A DNA stretch of 64,000 nucleotides from Ascaphus truei (taxonomy: Eukaryota > Chordata > Amphibia > Anura > Ascaphidae), in NCBI GenBank assembly GCA_036426205.1, contig CM071568.1, positions 37,539,553 to 37,603,552 of the forward strand. The letters run 5' to 3'. The notes under the pieces were generated by a model. It did not search any database. It was not told where the DNA came from and saw only the letters and a program-made list of their open reading frames with translations. The position numbers and the translations under genes are program-made. Shown here one piece after another: positions 54,754 through 64,000 of this stretch; within the stretch, counting starts at the first letter, position 1, and every line of letters starts with the position of its first letter.

Positions 54754-56190
54754 TCAGCCCGGCCAGGGTTCCCAGGTTTTGTAGAAATGGTGCATTCTCT
54801 GTTTTAGCATGGCTGTGAGCCTCTCCATGTTCATGACCATGTCTATTCTATTTATTACTGTTCTCCTGGAGGGAGCCTTCATTTGTTTCCAGGCCGCCGC
54901 GACACAGCATCTAGCGGCTGTTAGGATCGCCGAAATCAATCTGGCCAATGGGGCAGGGAGGTCTTCAATTGGTTTTCCTAGCACGTATGTCAGAGGGTCC
55001 AGGGGGATCTCCAGACCTAGGGTTTCAATCAAGAGTCTCTGGATCCTGGTCCAGAACCTCTGGATCTCCGGGCACGACCACCAAATATGGGTCATGTCCC
55101 CCCTTTGACAACATCCTCTCCAGCACAAGGCCTCTATTATTCTATAGATTTCAGAGATTAATCCTCCCTGATATTCCCCTTTTAGGCAAAGGGTTTCAAA
55201 TCTGGTCTGCGCTGGGAATTTAGAGTTTGGGGATAGAGCTCGCAGGAAGTGCCTTATCTGTAGATATTTGAAAATGGGGAGGCCAGGGGAGCAGAATTTA
55301 TTTTTGAGCTCTTGGAAGGACAGTACCTCATCACCTTCCAGCAGATCCGCTACCATTCTGATTTTTAGTTCCAGAAATTGACCAAATTGGTTCCGGGTGC
55401 ATGCGGGTGGGAAATCCGGGTTCCCGAAAATGGGGGTGAGTTGTGAGGGGGATGAAGCTAGGCCATGTTTGCCTTTAGTTTTAGTCCAGGTAGACCACTT
55501 GCATCTCATCGCCCCAAGCTCAAATCTCTGGGGTCTCCTTTATTTGTGCGTCTGAGACCATAATAAGACCGGGAGGGGGACGCATGGTGGGACTCTATCG
55601 CCAACCAGCAGTTAGAGGTTGGGGAATTATTCCAGACCACCGCCTGCCTCAGCTGGACCACCTGGTAGTATCTGACCACATCTGGGGCCCCCAAACCCCC
55701 TCTCGTCTTAGAGGCTAGTAGCACTGATCTCGGCACCCTCGGTCTGCGCTGTTTCCATATGAAATGGAGGATATGAGACTGTATGTTCCATAGCTCTAAC
55801 AGTGGAACTGGGACTGGGAGATTTTGAAAATAATAGAGTAAACGGGGGAGGATGTTCATTTTAGCGGACACTATTCTATCAAACCAAGAGATTTGGTGGG
55901 TGTGCCATACCCCCAGGTCTCTTTTGATCTGGCGGAACAGGGGGGGATAATTAGCTTGATATAGAGAGCTGTATGAGTTAGCTATTTTTATTCCTAGGTA
56001 CTTTATTTGGGAATTATTCCATTTATCTTTATAGTTGGATTGTAATAGTTTCCATACGGGGTCTGGGAGGGAAATGTTGAGCGCTTCAGATTTGTCCATA
56101 TTTATTTTATAGTCGGACACCAGACTGAATTGGTCTAATAGTTTCTATAGGTTGGGGAGGGATATATGGGGGTCAGCCAGGGTCAGTACT
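54754..56190 (-). pseudogene. L1 ORF2, 3' half only
   Basis: Starts within the reverse transcriptase after the catalytic motif: KINMDKSEALNISLP, IKYLGIKIANSYSSLYQANY, WFDRIVSAKMNILPRLLYYF, FIWKQRRPRVPRSVLLAS, GGLGAPDVVRYYQVVQLRQ. A shift near 55508 follows, then the C-terminal segment with CWRGCCQRGDMTHIWWSCPE, the cysteine box, to EPWPG. No catalytic domain is left. Confidence 0.85.
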
Positions 56191-56199
56191 GAATGGATG

Positions 56200-57699
56200 G
56201 GTCGACGTTACAGAGATATATACAGTATTTGCGTGAAATATGGCGAGCACCCTTGAGATAAGAGTCAGGTCAGAGAGTCCACAGACTCCATGTTCTACTT
56301 AACCCATACCATTCAAACTATTGTAGGTAATTACATAGTTCACGTGAACCGTTCCTCACTCTGGCATAAGGGGGTTCCGGGGGACACACCCGTTGCCAAG
56401 GGGGGGAGGGGAAAGGGGGGGGGGGGGGAAGGGGGGGGGGGGTAGACATTACCAGAGGTATATACGGTATTTATGGGGATACAGAGTGAACACCTTTGAA
56501 TTAAATATCATGTCTGCCAGTCCACAGACTCCAAGTTTTCAATAAACCCACCGGAACAGACATTGCATATGCATACATAGATCAATACTACCGTTCCTCT
56601 CTTCAGCATAAGGAGAACCTGGGGTGGCTTCAGGGGGGGAGCCGTTGCTGGGTTGGGGAAGGAGGAGGGGAGAGGAGGGGGGGGAGATACGGGGAAGGTG
56701 GGTAACAGTAGTAAGGGGCCCATACAGGGAGCTAAGTGTGGTTATGCATGGGAGAATGCATTGGGGGTTTAGGGGGTTGTGGGCCGGAAAGCTGGGTTCT
56801 GTTTAGGCCAAGCGGAAAGGGCACAGACACATATGGCAAGATCAAATTCAGCACGATTCAGGTATGTCCATCGCCTTTTTAGCAGGGGGTATCGGGGGGC
56901 ACAGTGGGGAGGGGGGTGGGGAGGGGGTATGGGTGGGGATCAAGATGTTTATATACAACCTGGCCTCCGCGGATCAGGAAGGAGGGGGTGCGGGGTAGTA
57001 GTCCCTGGTAGGGGTACCACTTCAGGCCTGAGCTGGACTCAGAAGAGGCGACAGTACTGTTGTAGTTAGTCCCGGTTCCACTTTCCACAAAAAAATGGGA
57101 ACTGGGCATCCGGGGTCTTGGAGCAGGACTTGCGACAGGGAGGAGTCCGGAGACAACCGGTTGGAGGCATCTGTCAGGGTGGTTGCCGGCGGTGGACAGG
57201 ATGGGGCCCTCTTCGCAAAGCTGGATCCGGGATGGTGAGTAGTGGGGCTTCTTGGGACAGAGGAAGGGTGGAGGGAGGGGGTATGATAGGGGGGGAAGGG
57301 TAGCGGAAGGAGAGGGTGGGGGGGGTGAGGATGGAGGGGAAGGGAGGATTGAGTGGAAGGGAAGGTGGAGGGGGGCAAGAGAGTGGGGCAGCTCGCAGTG
57401 GACCGCTGGCCGATCTGGGATCCTCGTCTGCTGCTGGGTGATCTTGTAGAGCCTGAGGATGCGGAGGGTCTGTGGCGGCCATCTTTGGTGTGCCTCAGGG
57501 CTTTTTTGGGGATCTCCCTGATGGAAGCTGCGAGGCAGGCTGGATCCAGTTTCTGTTCCTAGGGAGTCAGTGATGCAGGAAGGCTGAGGAGGGCTAGTGG
57601 GTGTCAGTGCAGGTAGGTAACCTAGGGATGCGTGACAGGTCTTCATCTGACTGGAGGTGCAGGATCTTCCGAGGGGGTAGTCAGCTCGGTCAGCATTGT
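56200..57699 (-). other. L1 copy 3: GC-rich segment between ORF1 and the ORF2 remnant
   Basis: Purine/G-rich on the plus strand, with poly-G runs at 56400-56445. A 255-codon Pro/Ser-rich minus-strand frame (57646-56879) spans it, but its repeated SPPPSP texture follows base composition. ORF2 resumes at 56190 just after the YADD position (LTLADPHISLPNL), so a deletion joins this segment to mid-ORF2. Confidence 0.55.
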
Positions 57700-58718
57700 T
57701 TCTGACTGGCTAGTCTTTCAGACGCTCGGGGAGTGTCCGGGGGCTCCGAGCCTGCAGCGGAATGGGGGGGGCGGTTGTCTTTCTGTGATGGGGGTATCCC
57801 CAGGGCTTTGAGAAAGTCCCCTGCATCCTCCGGGACAGAGATTGTGTAGTGACGCCCGTTGCGGAGCACAACCGGTTTGAAAGGGAAGCCCTAGCGATAC
57901 TTGACTCCCTGGTCGTGGAGGTAGTTGGTAAGTGGATTCATATCGCGTCTCTTGATCACTGTGGTCCTGGAGAGATCATTGAATATCTGAATGTCCGCGT
58001 TATCTATCTGAATGCTGCGCAGACCCCTGGCGGCTTCCATAATGCGTTCCTTGGTGGAGTACGCGTGGAGTCTCACCACTACGTCTCTGTGCCGGTTGGG
58101 GTCTGTCGGCTTTGGGCCCAGGGCCCGGTGAGCTCTGTCCATGAGGAGTTCGTGTTCAGTGAGGCCTGGCACCAGCTGCAAGAATAACTTGCGTAGGAAG
58201 GCTTGAAGGTCCTCGTGGGAGACAGCCTCTGGTATGCTTCTGAGGCGGATGTTCTGTCTCCTCTCTCGGTTCTCGAGGTTTTCTAGCGCGTTTTGTAAAT
58301 CTCGGATTGCTTAGCTGCATCTGGAGACCTTGTCGTGGGTCTCAGTCTGGGAGTTGATGGCTCCTTTGATTTTGGCCTCCAGCTCGTCCGTTCTACCGGT
58401 GAGGGCTCCTAGGTCGGCTCGGATGTTCTGCAGGGCCTTCTCTGTGTCCTCTTGCACCCCTCTCCTCATCTTGAGGATCAGGGAGTCAAAGAATTCTTTA
58501 TTAAGAACAGGGGGGTCAGCATCAAACTGCTCCTGGAGCTCATTAAGCGTCGCGTGCTCCGGCTCTTCGGCGCCATTTTGAGATCCTGGGCTCAACTCTG
58601 CCTGGCGTGATGCCAGCGTGAAAAACTTTTTTGACAGTGTTCTGAGTTTTTTTAGCTTTCGTCGCCATCTCCCAGTGCTGGGTGCAGTTATAGGGATTAA
58701 ATTCAGATGGTTTGACAT
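57700..58718 (-). pseudogene. L1 ORF1 (RNA-binding chaperone), frameshifted
   Basis: N-terminal frame from 58718 (MSNHLNLIPITAPSTGRW) with a heptad-like coiled coil near ENLQ-type runs (LGALTGRTDELEAKIKGAIN). A frame break near 58311 follows, then about 58240-57891 with RIRSIPEAV-like start, LLMDRAHRALGPKPTD, DVVVRLHAYSTKERIMEAAR, the RRM/CTD of ORF1 proteins, and after another shift YTISVPEDAGDFLKALG. ORF1 trimers bind the L1 RNA and aid target-primed reverse transcription. Confidence 0.78.
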
Positions 58719-58811
58719 GGGGTGGGTTGCTTATTCTGGTCTATTTCTTCAGAGGGTGTAGGGAGCTATTCTCCTAGTCAGCAATCCGTGGTGACGTCAC
58801 CAGAAGTCTCC

Positions 58812-58821
58812 CCCTTAATAT
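58812..58821. repeat. Target-site duplication of L1 copy 3, right
   Basis: CCCTTAATAT, identical to 54427-54436. Confidence 0.85.
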
Positions 58822-59589
58822 ATTTTTAAAAATGAATAAAATTCTCCCTCCCCATTCTCTCCGCTGTACATATTGAAGACAATATGTCATTGAATCATGA
58901 TTATACCTCTGGATTACAAATGTCACACAGTAAAACATTTTCTCCATGAGTGCTATGTTAATGCAAAATGACACATTTCACTTTTACTGCATTCTCTTCA
59001 AATAAAGGTCCATTATTTCAAAATACTAGTCCAGATGATTTGTAAATCCATTAAACTACATGCTTGTTTAAAAATTTTTTTTAAATGAATGTTCAAGAGG
59101 TACATTTTTTTACATTTTGATTTTATTATTTCTTATTACTGTTTTGCAGGCAACACATATACTGTAGGACATGATATTAATTCGTTGTTATGTTTTGCCT
59201 AGAAGCTAAAAAAGCAACAAGTTTTCGGTCTGTTTCATTTTCTTCTTCTTGACTTCTCTAGCTTATTATAGAGGCATTAAAATGTAGACATGCATACGAT
59301 TAGATCTGCCTTCAAATGAAAGTTTGGCATTCTAAAGATGCATGTCTAATGTTTTGACAGATCTGGTGTTGCTTTTAAATTAGCCCAAGGAAAATAGTGT
59401 ACAATTTCCAATGCTTCATGCTGTAATCCCGTTGTAAAGAGGATTTCCTTTGAGGAATAAAAATTAGCAAGCTTTGATTAGATGAAGAATTAGGAAGATT
59501 AAGAAGTTTCTGACATACAAAATGAGCACCAGAAAGTGAAAATCTTACACTGCATTTTACTCAGTATTAAACTCGGATATAAATACAAC
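58822..59589. other. no gene seen; AT-rich island without repeats
   Basis: A repeat-poor stretch with many homeodomain-like TAAT/ATTA words at 59290-59500. It may be host unique DNA, possibly conserved non-coding, but nothing in the sequence alone proves it. Confidence 0.4.
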
Positions 59590-59591
59590 TA

Positions 59592-59925
59592 CAGGTGCGC
59601 CGACGAGTATTCTAAAACTTGCCTTGGAAAATCTGGGACTATCACCAACAAGACCCAGGTACATGCTGGGTACATGCTGCAACATTTCAGTGACATTTCT
59701 GCAGAAAGACTAATGGCCCAATGAAAGATTCCACAGCCGGGTTCCTGGATCCATTCAGTTTGGCTGCCAGAATGGGACTGCCAGGGACCACCGCTGTGTT
59801 AATCCGATGGGCCATTAGTCTGTCTGCAGAAATGTCACTGAAATGTTGCAGCATGTACCTGGGTCTTGTTGGTGATAGCCCCAGATTTTCCAAGGCAAAT
59901 TTTAGAATACTCGTTGGCGCACCTA
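59592..59925. mobile_element. Palindromic MITE, relative of 31742
   Basis: Left end CAGGTGCGCCGACGAGTATT; right end inverted ATACTCGTTGGCGCACCTA. TA flanks. The arms share TATCACCAACAAGACCCAGG, and the centre GGGACTGCCAGGGACCAC matches the 9590 copy. Confidence 0.88.
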
Positions 59926-59927
59926 TA

Positions 59928-60640
59928 GTTTTCATTGTTGCATTTTCATTTTCATGTCTGTGTAATCTGTTTAGCTGTGTTGCACTAAATTCTCTCTTCT
60001 TTTATTTCATGTTCCACATCCCCTGCATGAATTCCTAACGGAGCACTCAAAGATTCAGTGACTGTAGCACATCTTGGAATTGGGACTATTTCTACTGGAC
60101 TTCCATCCATTGTGGACTGATCAGGCGCCGGTATCTCTCTTTTATTTTTCATTGTTGCAATGTTATTCACTAATGGACAGTATAAATAAGCAATTTCTGT
60201 TTGCCATTAGCATCACCATCAAAAGTATGGGTGATTTTTTTCTGCAGATTTTAATCCAACGTAAATTGCTCAATTCATTTGAGCTGCGAAATTCCACCAA
60301 TCAGTCTAAAAAAGTGAAATCCACAGTTTTCTTTTCTATCTGCATGGTGGATTAATAATCTGAACTTGAAAACTACTTCTGCAATATGAATATGAATACA
60401 AAAACTGGAATTAGAAAGGGACAGGAAGAGTCGAAGAGGAGTATAAATAGAGGTGCAACATCAAGCTGAAGCCATCGTGTTGCAGGGCTTAGCTGTGGGT
60501 TGGTTAGGCTGTTGCTGCTGTAATTCTGTATCTTAAACAATGTATTCATTATTTGTTTAATAAAAATTGTAACAAAACCATTAACCAGGCATTAACCTGT
60601 GATTCAGAGTGGGTACAAAAATATGTATGATAAACAATGG
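59928..60640. other. no gene seen
   Basis: Mixed AT-rich sequence; 60420-60600 has an LTR-like TATAAATAGAGG and a TTTAATAAAAATTG signal, too little to call an element. Confidence 0.4.
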
Positions 60641-62585
60641 AGGAAAGAACCCCAGTAGAGCACTCATACACTGTGTTGAGATGATGGTGTAAATTTAAAA
60701 CTAAACTTTATTAGAAACATAGTCAAACAATGGGGATTAAAATAGTATTAAACTCTGTATCACTATGCTTAGTTACCTAAGGGATATGATAGTCCCCAGG
60801 TAGGTAGGTATGTTATTGAAGTGTTGCTTGAGTACACTAGCCCCCAGCTACCTTAATTAGGGCAGCCTGGGGGAAAGATAGATTGAGGGATTATAAATAC
60901 TATTCTTATATGGAATGCCAATTATATACTTGTAGTGCATTGGTGCAATAGTATTGAAATGACACTGCTAATGGTGGGTTGATTGCATAGCCTGTAGTTA
61001 GCAATAGAGTGTCATTTAAATCTTGATATGATAATGCACCTATGTTGCCTTAGGGTTAAATGAACAGTGTAAATTACTGCCCCAAGGATACACAACAGCT
61101 ATAGTTCTACTGTAGGTCATATTGTTAAGACCTCTAGCTCTAGCTGATATTGCACAGCGTAGTTATAATAAAGTGTGCTGCACTTCTAAAACCTGTTGCT
61201 AATTGCAGTAAGTGATAGATTAAATAGAGCATCGTATAGACAAATGGTGGCAGTTGCTATATAATCTGCCCCAGACCTGAAGGGTGTGCTATTTAACCAT
61301 ATAAGATTGTGACCTGACTTAATCAGTAGATTGAAATAAACATAATCTCTGATATAGAGCACCATGTGTATACTGATTGCTATACCTGGAAATGCCTGTA
61401 TGGGAGTTACTGTGCAGAGTAGTTGGTGTATAAGTATATAAACAATTCAGATCAGCAAGTGTAGAACATGAACAGTACCTTAACAGCCCTGATTAGAGCT
61501 ACTCTGCTGTAACTGTGAATGATAGTGAGCCACAGCACAGGTAAGTATAATCTACAGCTGCTGTATAGTTTGTCAGTATAGATATATATAATCCCTAGAA
61601 GAGGAGGCTCCCATAGACCATCGGGTAATACAGGAGGGTAAACTGTGCAGGAGCTAAGTCTCAGCGCTGCCTGCTCTGTCATTAAGCATAGATAGCAGCG
61701 TCTGTGTCAGAGGCTCAGTGCCTGCACCTAACTGTGGAGTTCTGCCGACGTGCACGTTTCGCTAGTAGTGCTTAATCATGGCCAGTGTGGAGGGGAGATC
61801 CATGAGAGCTTGGGAGTATTTATAGCGCTGGTGGTTATGATCTAGAGTAACCCTTCACCCTGCACATGTGCCCCTAGTGGTTGTCAGTGCAGGAGCTTGT
61901 AATGCTCTATAGCCTGTCTGTGTGCTTTGACAATAGGAGCTGGGTTGTACAGTATCTAATAAGTACTGTGGTTACAATGTTAACTATACACATTGTTGCT
62001 TGTGGATCTCAAATGTTACCACTGATAATTTCAATGGCCAAAGGAAAGGGGATATTGACGTGATCCTCTTACAAAAATCTAAACCCTGAAAGCACTTTCA
62101 CCAAAAGGGTTAAATGAAGGTTTCATGTTCAGTCCTTTCTTATAACTATAACCATCCTATAATTGTCATCGTGATATGGTTTGGAATTTACTAGTGTCTC
62201 AACTCCTACAGTACACTTGCCAGTAAATATAAATGGCAATTCAAGTTTGGCTAACAACATCACAATGACACACAAACCTGACACAGTATTGTTCTTATCC
62301 ATTTATTCATTTGAAATTATCAGTGGTAACAGTTGAGATCCACAAGCAACAATGTGTATGGTTAACATTGTAACCACAGTACTTATTAGATACAACCCAG
62401 CACCTATTGCTCACTACCATTCACTGTTACAGCAGAGTAGCTCTAATCAGGGCTGTTAAGGTACTGTTCATGTTCTACACTTGCTGAGTTTAATTGTTTT
62501 TACACTTATACACCAACTACTCTGCACAGTAACTCCCATACAGGATTTCCAGGTATAACAATCAGTATACACATGGTGCTCTGTA
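60640..62585 (-). mobile_element. Penelope-type terminal repeats in inverted arrangement
   Basis: 61350-61530 is the inverted copy of 62411-62585, and 61925-62035 of 62310-62411. The right arm therefore lacks the 0.4-kb block 61531-61924, which contains a hammerhead-like core. Inverted and partial terminal repeats are known for Penelope elements. No reverse transcriptase is seen. Confidence 0.55.
61742..61782 (-). other. Hammerhead-like core, partly decayed
   Basis: Minus strand: ATGATTA for CTGATGA, a GC/GC stem II around ACTACTA, GAAA, the self-complementary ACGTGCACGT as stem III, then C at the cut site. CTGGCC and GGCAG could form a poor stem I. The right arm of the inverted pair lacks this block. 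Confidence 0.45.
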
Positions 62586-63218
62586 TATATTTTATTTAAT
62601 TTAATACTAGATATATATAATATATAAATATATATACTATATATAGTGAGAGAGAAAAAAGGCCCTAATATAAAGCACTCTAGATATGTATCAGTACAAA
62701 TCACATAAGGTTTATTAATGTATTGTCACAGAAAAAAAATGGTTAAAACAAAGCACAGAAATGTTAAAATACAGCATGGATCCCCTGTGCATTACAAGGC
62801 TAAACAATTCCCTCAAAGAAAATGCCAGGATTACCTCAGATAGTATTCTGAAACACCTGACAAATAAACCTGGTGTGACACCCAACAGACTAAATAGTCA
62901 CGGCTAAGGCTATGTAATCATCTGCAAAGATCAGAGTCACAGCTAAGGCTATGTAATCATCTGCAAAGAAGTCTAATATGCCTACTAGCCCCTGCAATAT
63001 AGAGTTTGTCTGAAGCGACAATAAGTGGCGGTAAGTGACAGCAGAGATGCACAGATTAGAGCCTAAGAATACATGTTGCCTATAGCTAGAGATAGTGATA
63101 CACTCACCTATGGTCAGGTACAGTGTGGTCGTGCATTCAGGGTGGAACAAGGAGGGATGTTTAGAGCATGGTAATGTGACCCAAGAGGGGACAAACCAGG
63201 GGATCCTGCTGCTGGACC
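62586..63218. other. no gene seen; includes a short direct duplication
   Basis: GGCTATGTAATCATCTGCAAAG occurs twice (62907-62928 and 62947-62968; 40-bp direct repeat). TATA-rich simple sequence is at 62600-62650. Probably part of the terminal-repeat tangle. Confidence 0.45.
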
Positions 63219-63253
63219 TGCTCTACGCGTTTCGGCACACAGCCTTCTACTGG
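63219..63253 (-). other. Hammerhead-like core, partly decayed
   Basis: Minus strand: CAGTAGA for CTGATGA, stem II GGC/GCC around TGTGT, GAAA, then CGCGTA. It lies just outside the giant palindrome. Confidence 0.4.
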
Positions 63254-63255
63254 GA

Positions 63256-64000
63256 GTGGTGATCTAAGCAGGGGAACATGCAGGTTTAAAAGGGACTAAT
63301 TGGGCTAGTGGGGGTAATCACCTGGCAAAAATCAGACTGACATAGATTAAGCAGAGGACAAACAGGTGTAAGCTAAGATTAAGGCTGATGGAGTCAGAGA
63401 TGGTCATAGGTTATCTACCAATGAAAAGTTCATTATGTAGGTGCACTCCACACCTCCAAAGTAGTCACTCATTAATGAATACCTGCCTGGTGTATCCAAT
63501 ATATGGCAGTAGCAGAAAGCTTATCCTAGGCTGTAGCACATGATGTACCTCAGAGCCACAGATGTAATGAATTAATGGCATAATGTGTTTAAGGGCAGTA
63601 AAAGGGCTTCCATATGTCACTGCGCAGTGACATATGGAAGCCCGTTCCGTTTTACGCCCAAACACACATACTATGCCATTAATTATTACATCTGTGGCTC
63701 TGGGTACATCATGTGCTACAGCCTGAGGATAAGCTTTCTGCTACTGCCATATATTGGATACCACGGCAGGTATCATTGTAATGAGTGACTACTTTGGAGG
63801 TTGTGTGAGTGCACTACAATAATGAACTTTTCATTGGTAGATAACCTATGACCATCTCTGACTCCATCAGCCTTAACTTAGCTTACACCTTTTGTCTTGC
63901 TTCAATCTATGTCAGTCTATTTTTGCCAGGTGATTACCCCCACTAGCCCATTAGTTCCCTTTTTAAACCTGCATGTTACCCTGATTAGATCACCACTCCC
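63256..64000. repeat. Giant palindrome, arms about 370 bp, centre near 63624
   Basis: The left arm from GAGTGGTGATCTAAGCAGGG is complementary to the sequence that ends at the window edge (CTGATTAGATCACCACTCCC). The centre CCATATGTCACTGCGCAGTG followed by ACATATGG is perfect. Arms differ at scattered sites and small indels, so the repeat is not brand new. It could be two terminal repeats head to head. Confidence 0.92.

Larger units (their letters stand above)
54437..58811 (-). mobile_element. L1-type LINE, copy 3: complete ends, internal deletion
   Basis: CCCTTAATAT stands at 54427-54436 and again at 58812-58821, a 10-bp target duplication that fixes both ends. The minus-strand 3' end is CCAATAAAGG plus an A-run; the 5' end begins just beyond ORF1. 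Present: ORF1, a long inter-ORF or leader-like GC-rich stretch, and the 3' half of ORF2. Missing: the endonuclease and most of the reverse transcriptase. As it has both true ends it may have moved in its deleted form. Confidence 0.88.

Noticed and set aside
56879..57646. 255-residue Pro/Ser-rich minus-strand frame
   Set aside because: It lies in the GC-skewed inter-ORF segment of an L1; low complexity, no domain, and not ORF1 or ORF2.

Overview
The window looks like intergenic DNA from a large, repeat-rich vertebrate genome, most likely an amphibian and probably a frog. The basis is the mix of transposons: L1 LINEs with paired AATAAA-type tails, a CR1-like LINE, a Penelope-like element with a GIY-YIG domain, a Gmr1-type Ty3/gypsy element with a SCAN-like gag, PIF/Harbinger MYB-like gene pieces, and many Tc1/mariner-type MITEs. 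I found no convincing exon of a single-copy host gene, no tRNA or rRNA gene, no CRISPR array and no bacterial-style operon. Almost every long open frame belongs to a mobile element, and most are broken. The species assignment is inference.

Layout. 1-0.8 kb: LTR-like block. 1.4-6 kb: L1 copy 1 (minus). 7.7-10.9 kb: Gmr1-like retrotransposon (minus), split by a MITE. 11.4-18.05 kb: a non-autonomous LTR retrotransposon (minus), with a MITE and a 1.65-kb insert in its 3' LTR. 20.8-29.5 kb: the most interesting block, a Tc1/mariner-type terminal repeat followed by a forkhead-domain gene (plus), a BEN-like-domain gene (minus) and a spliced Tc1/mariner transposase (plus), overrun by later repeats, among them a well-formed hammerhead ribozyme at 26.14-26.22 kb. 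30-35 kb: LTR-like sequence, MITEs, a CR1-like LINE and a palindromic element. 35.7-38.7 kb: a PIF/Harbinger-type MYB/SANT gene. 38.9-41.3 kb: Penelope LTR, LTR-like and LINE-tail pieces. 43.1-45.8 kb: Penelope-like element. 47.5-52.7 kb: L1 copy 2 (plus), carrying a MITE and a solo LTR. 52.8-54.1 kb: two MITEs. 54.4-58.8 kb: L1 copy 3 (minus) with target-site duplications, ORF1, and an internal deletion through ORF2. 59.6-64 kb: a MITE, then Penelope-LTR-like inverted repeats ending in a giant palindrome that runs to the window edge.

Two threads join these pieces. First, at least seven short elements plus the 20.8-kb element share one terminal pattern (CAG, a G/C-rich block, then TTATTCGAA-like) and TA target sites. 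Three insertions are proven by restored reading frames or an empty paralogous site. Second, hammerhead-like cores (CTGATGA-like, stem II, GAAA, short stem III) recur at about nine places, mostly in Penelope-type terminal repeats; only the one at 26.1 kb has all parts intact. The candidate new system is the element starting at 20,795: a Tc1/mariner-class transposon that seems to carry two DNA-binding-domain genes (forkhead and BEN) beside an intron-containing transposase.
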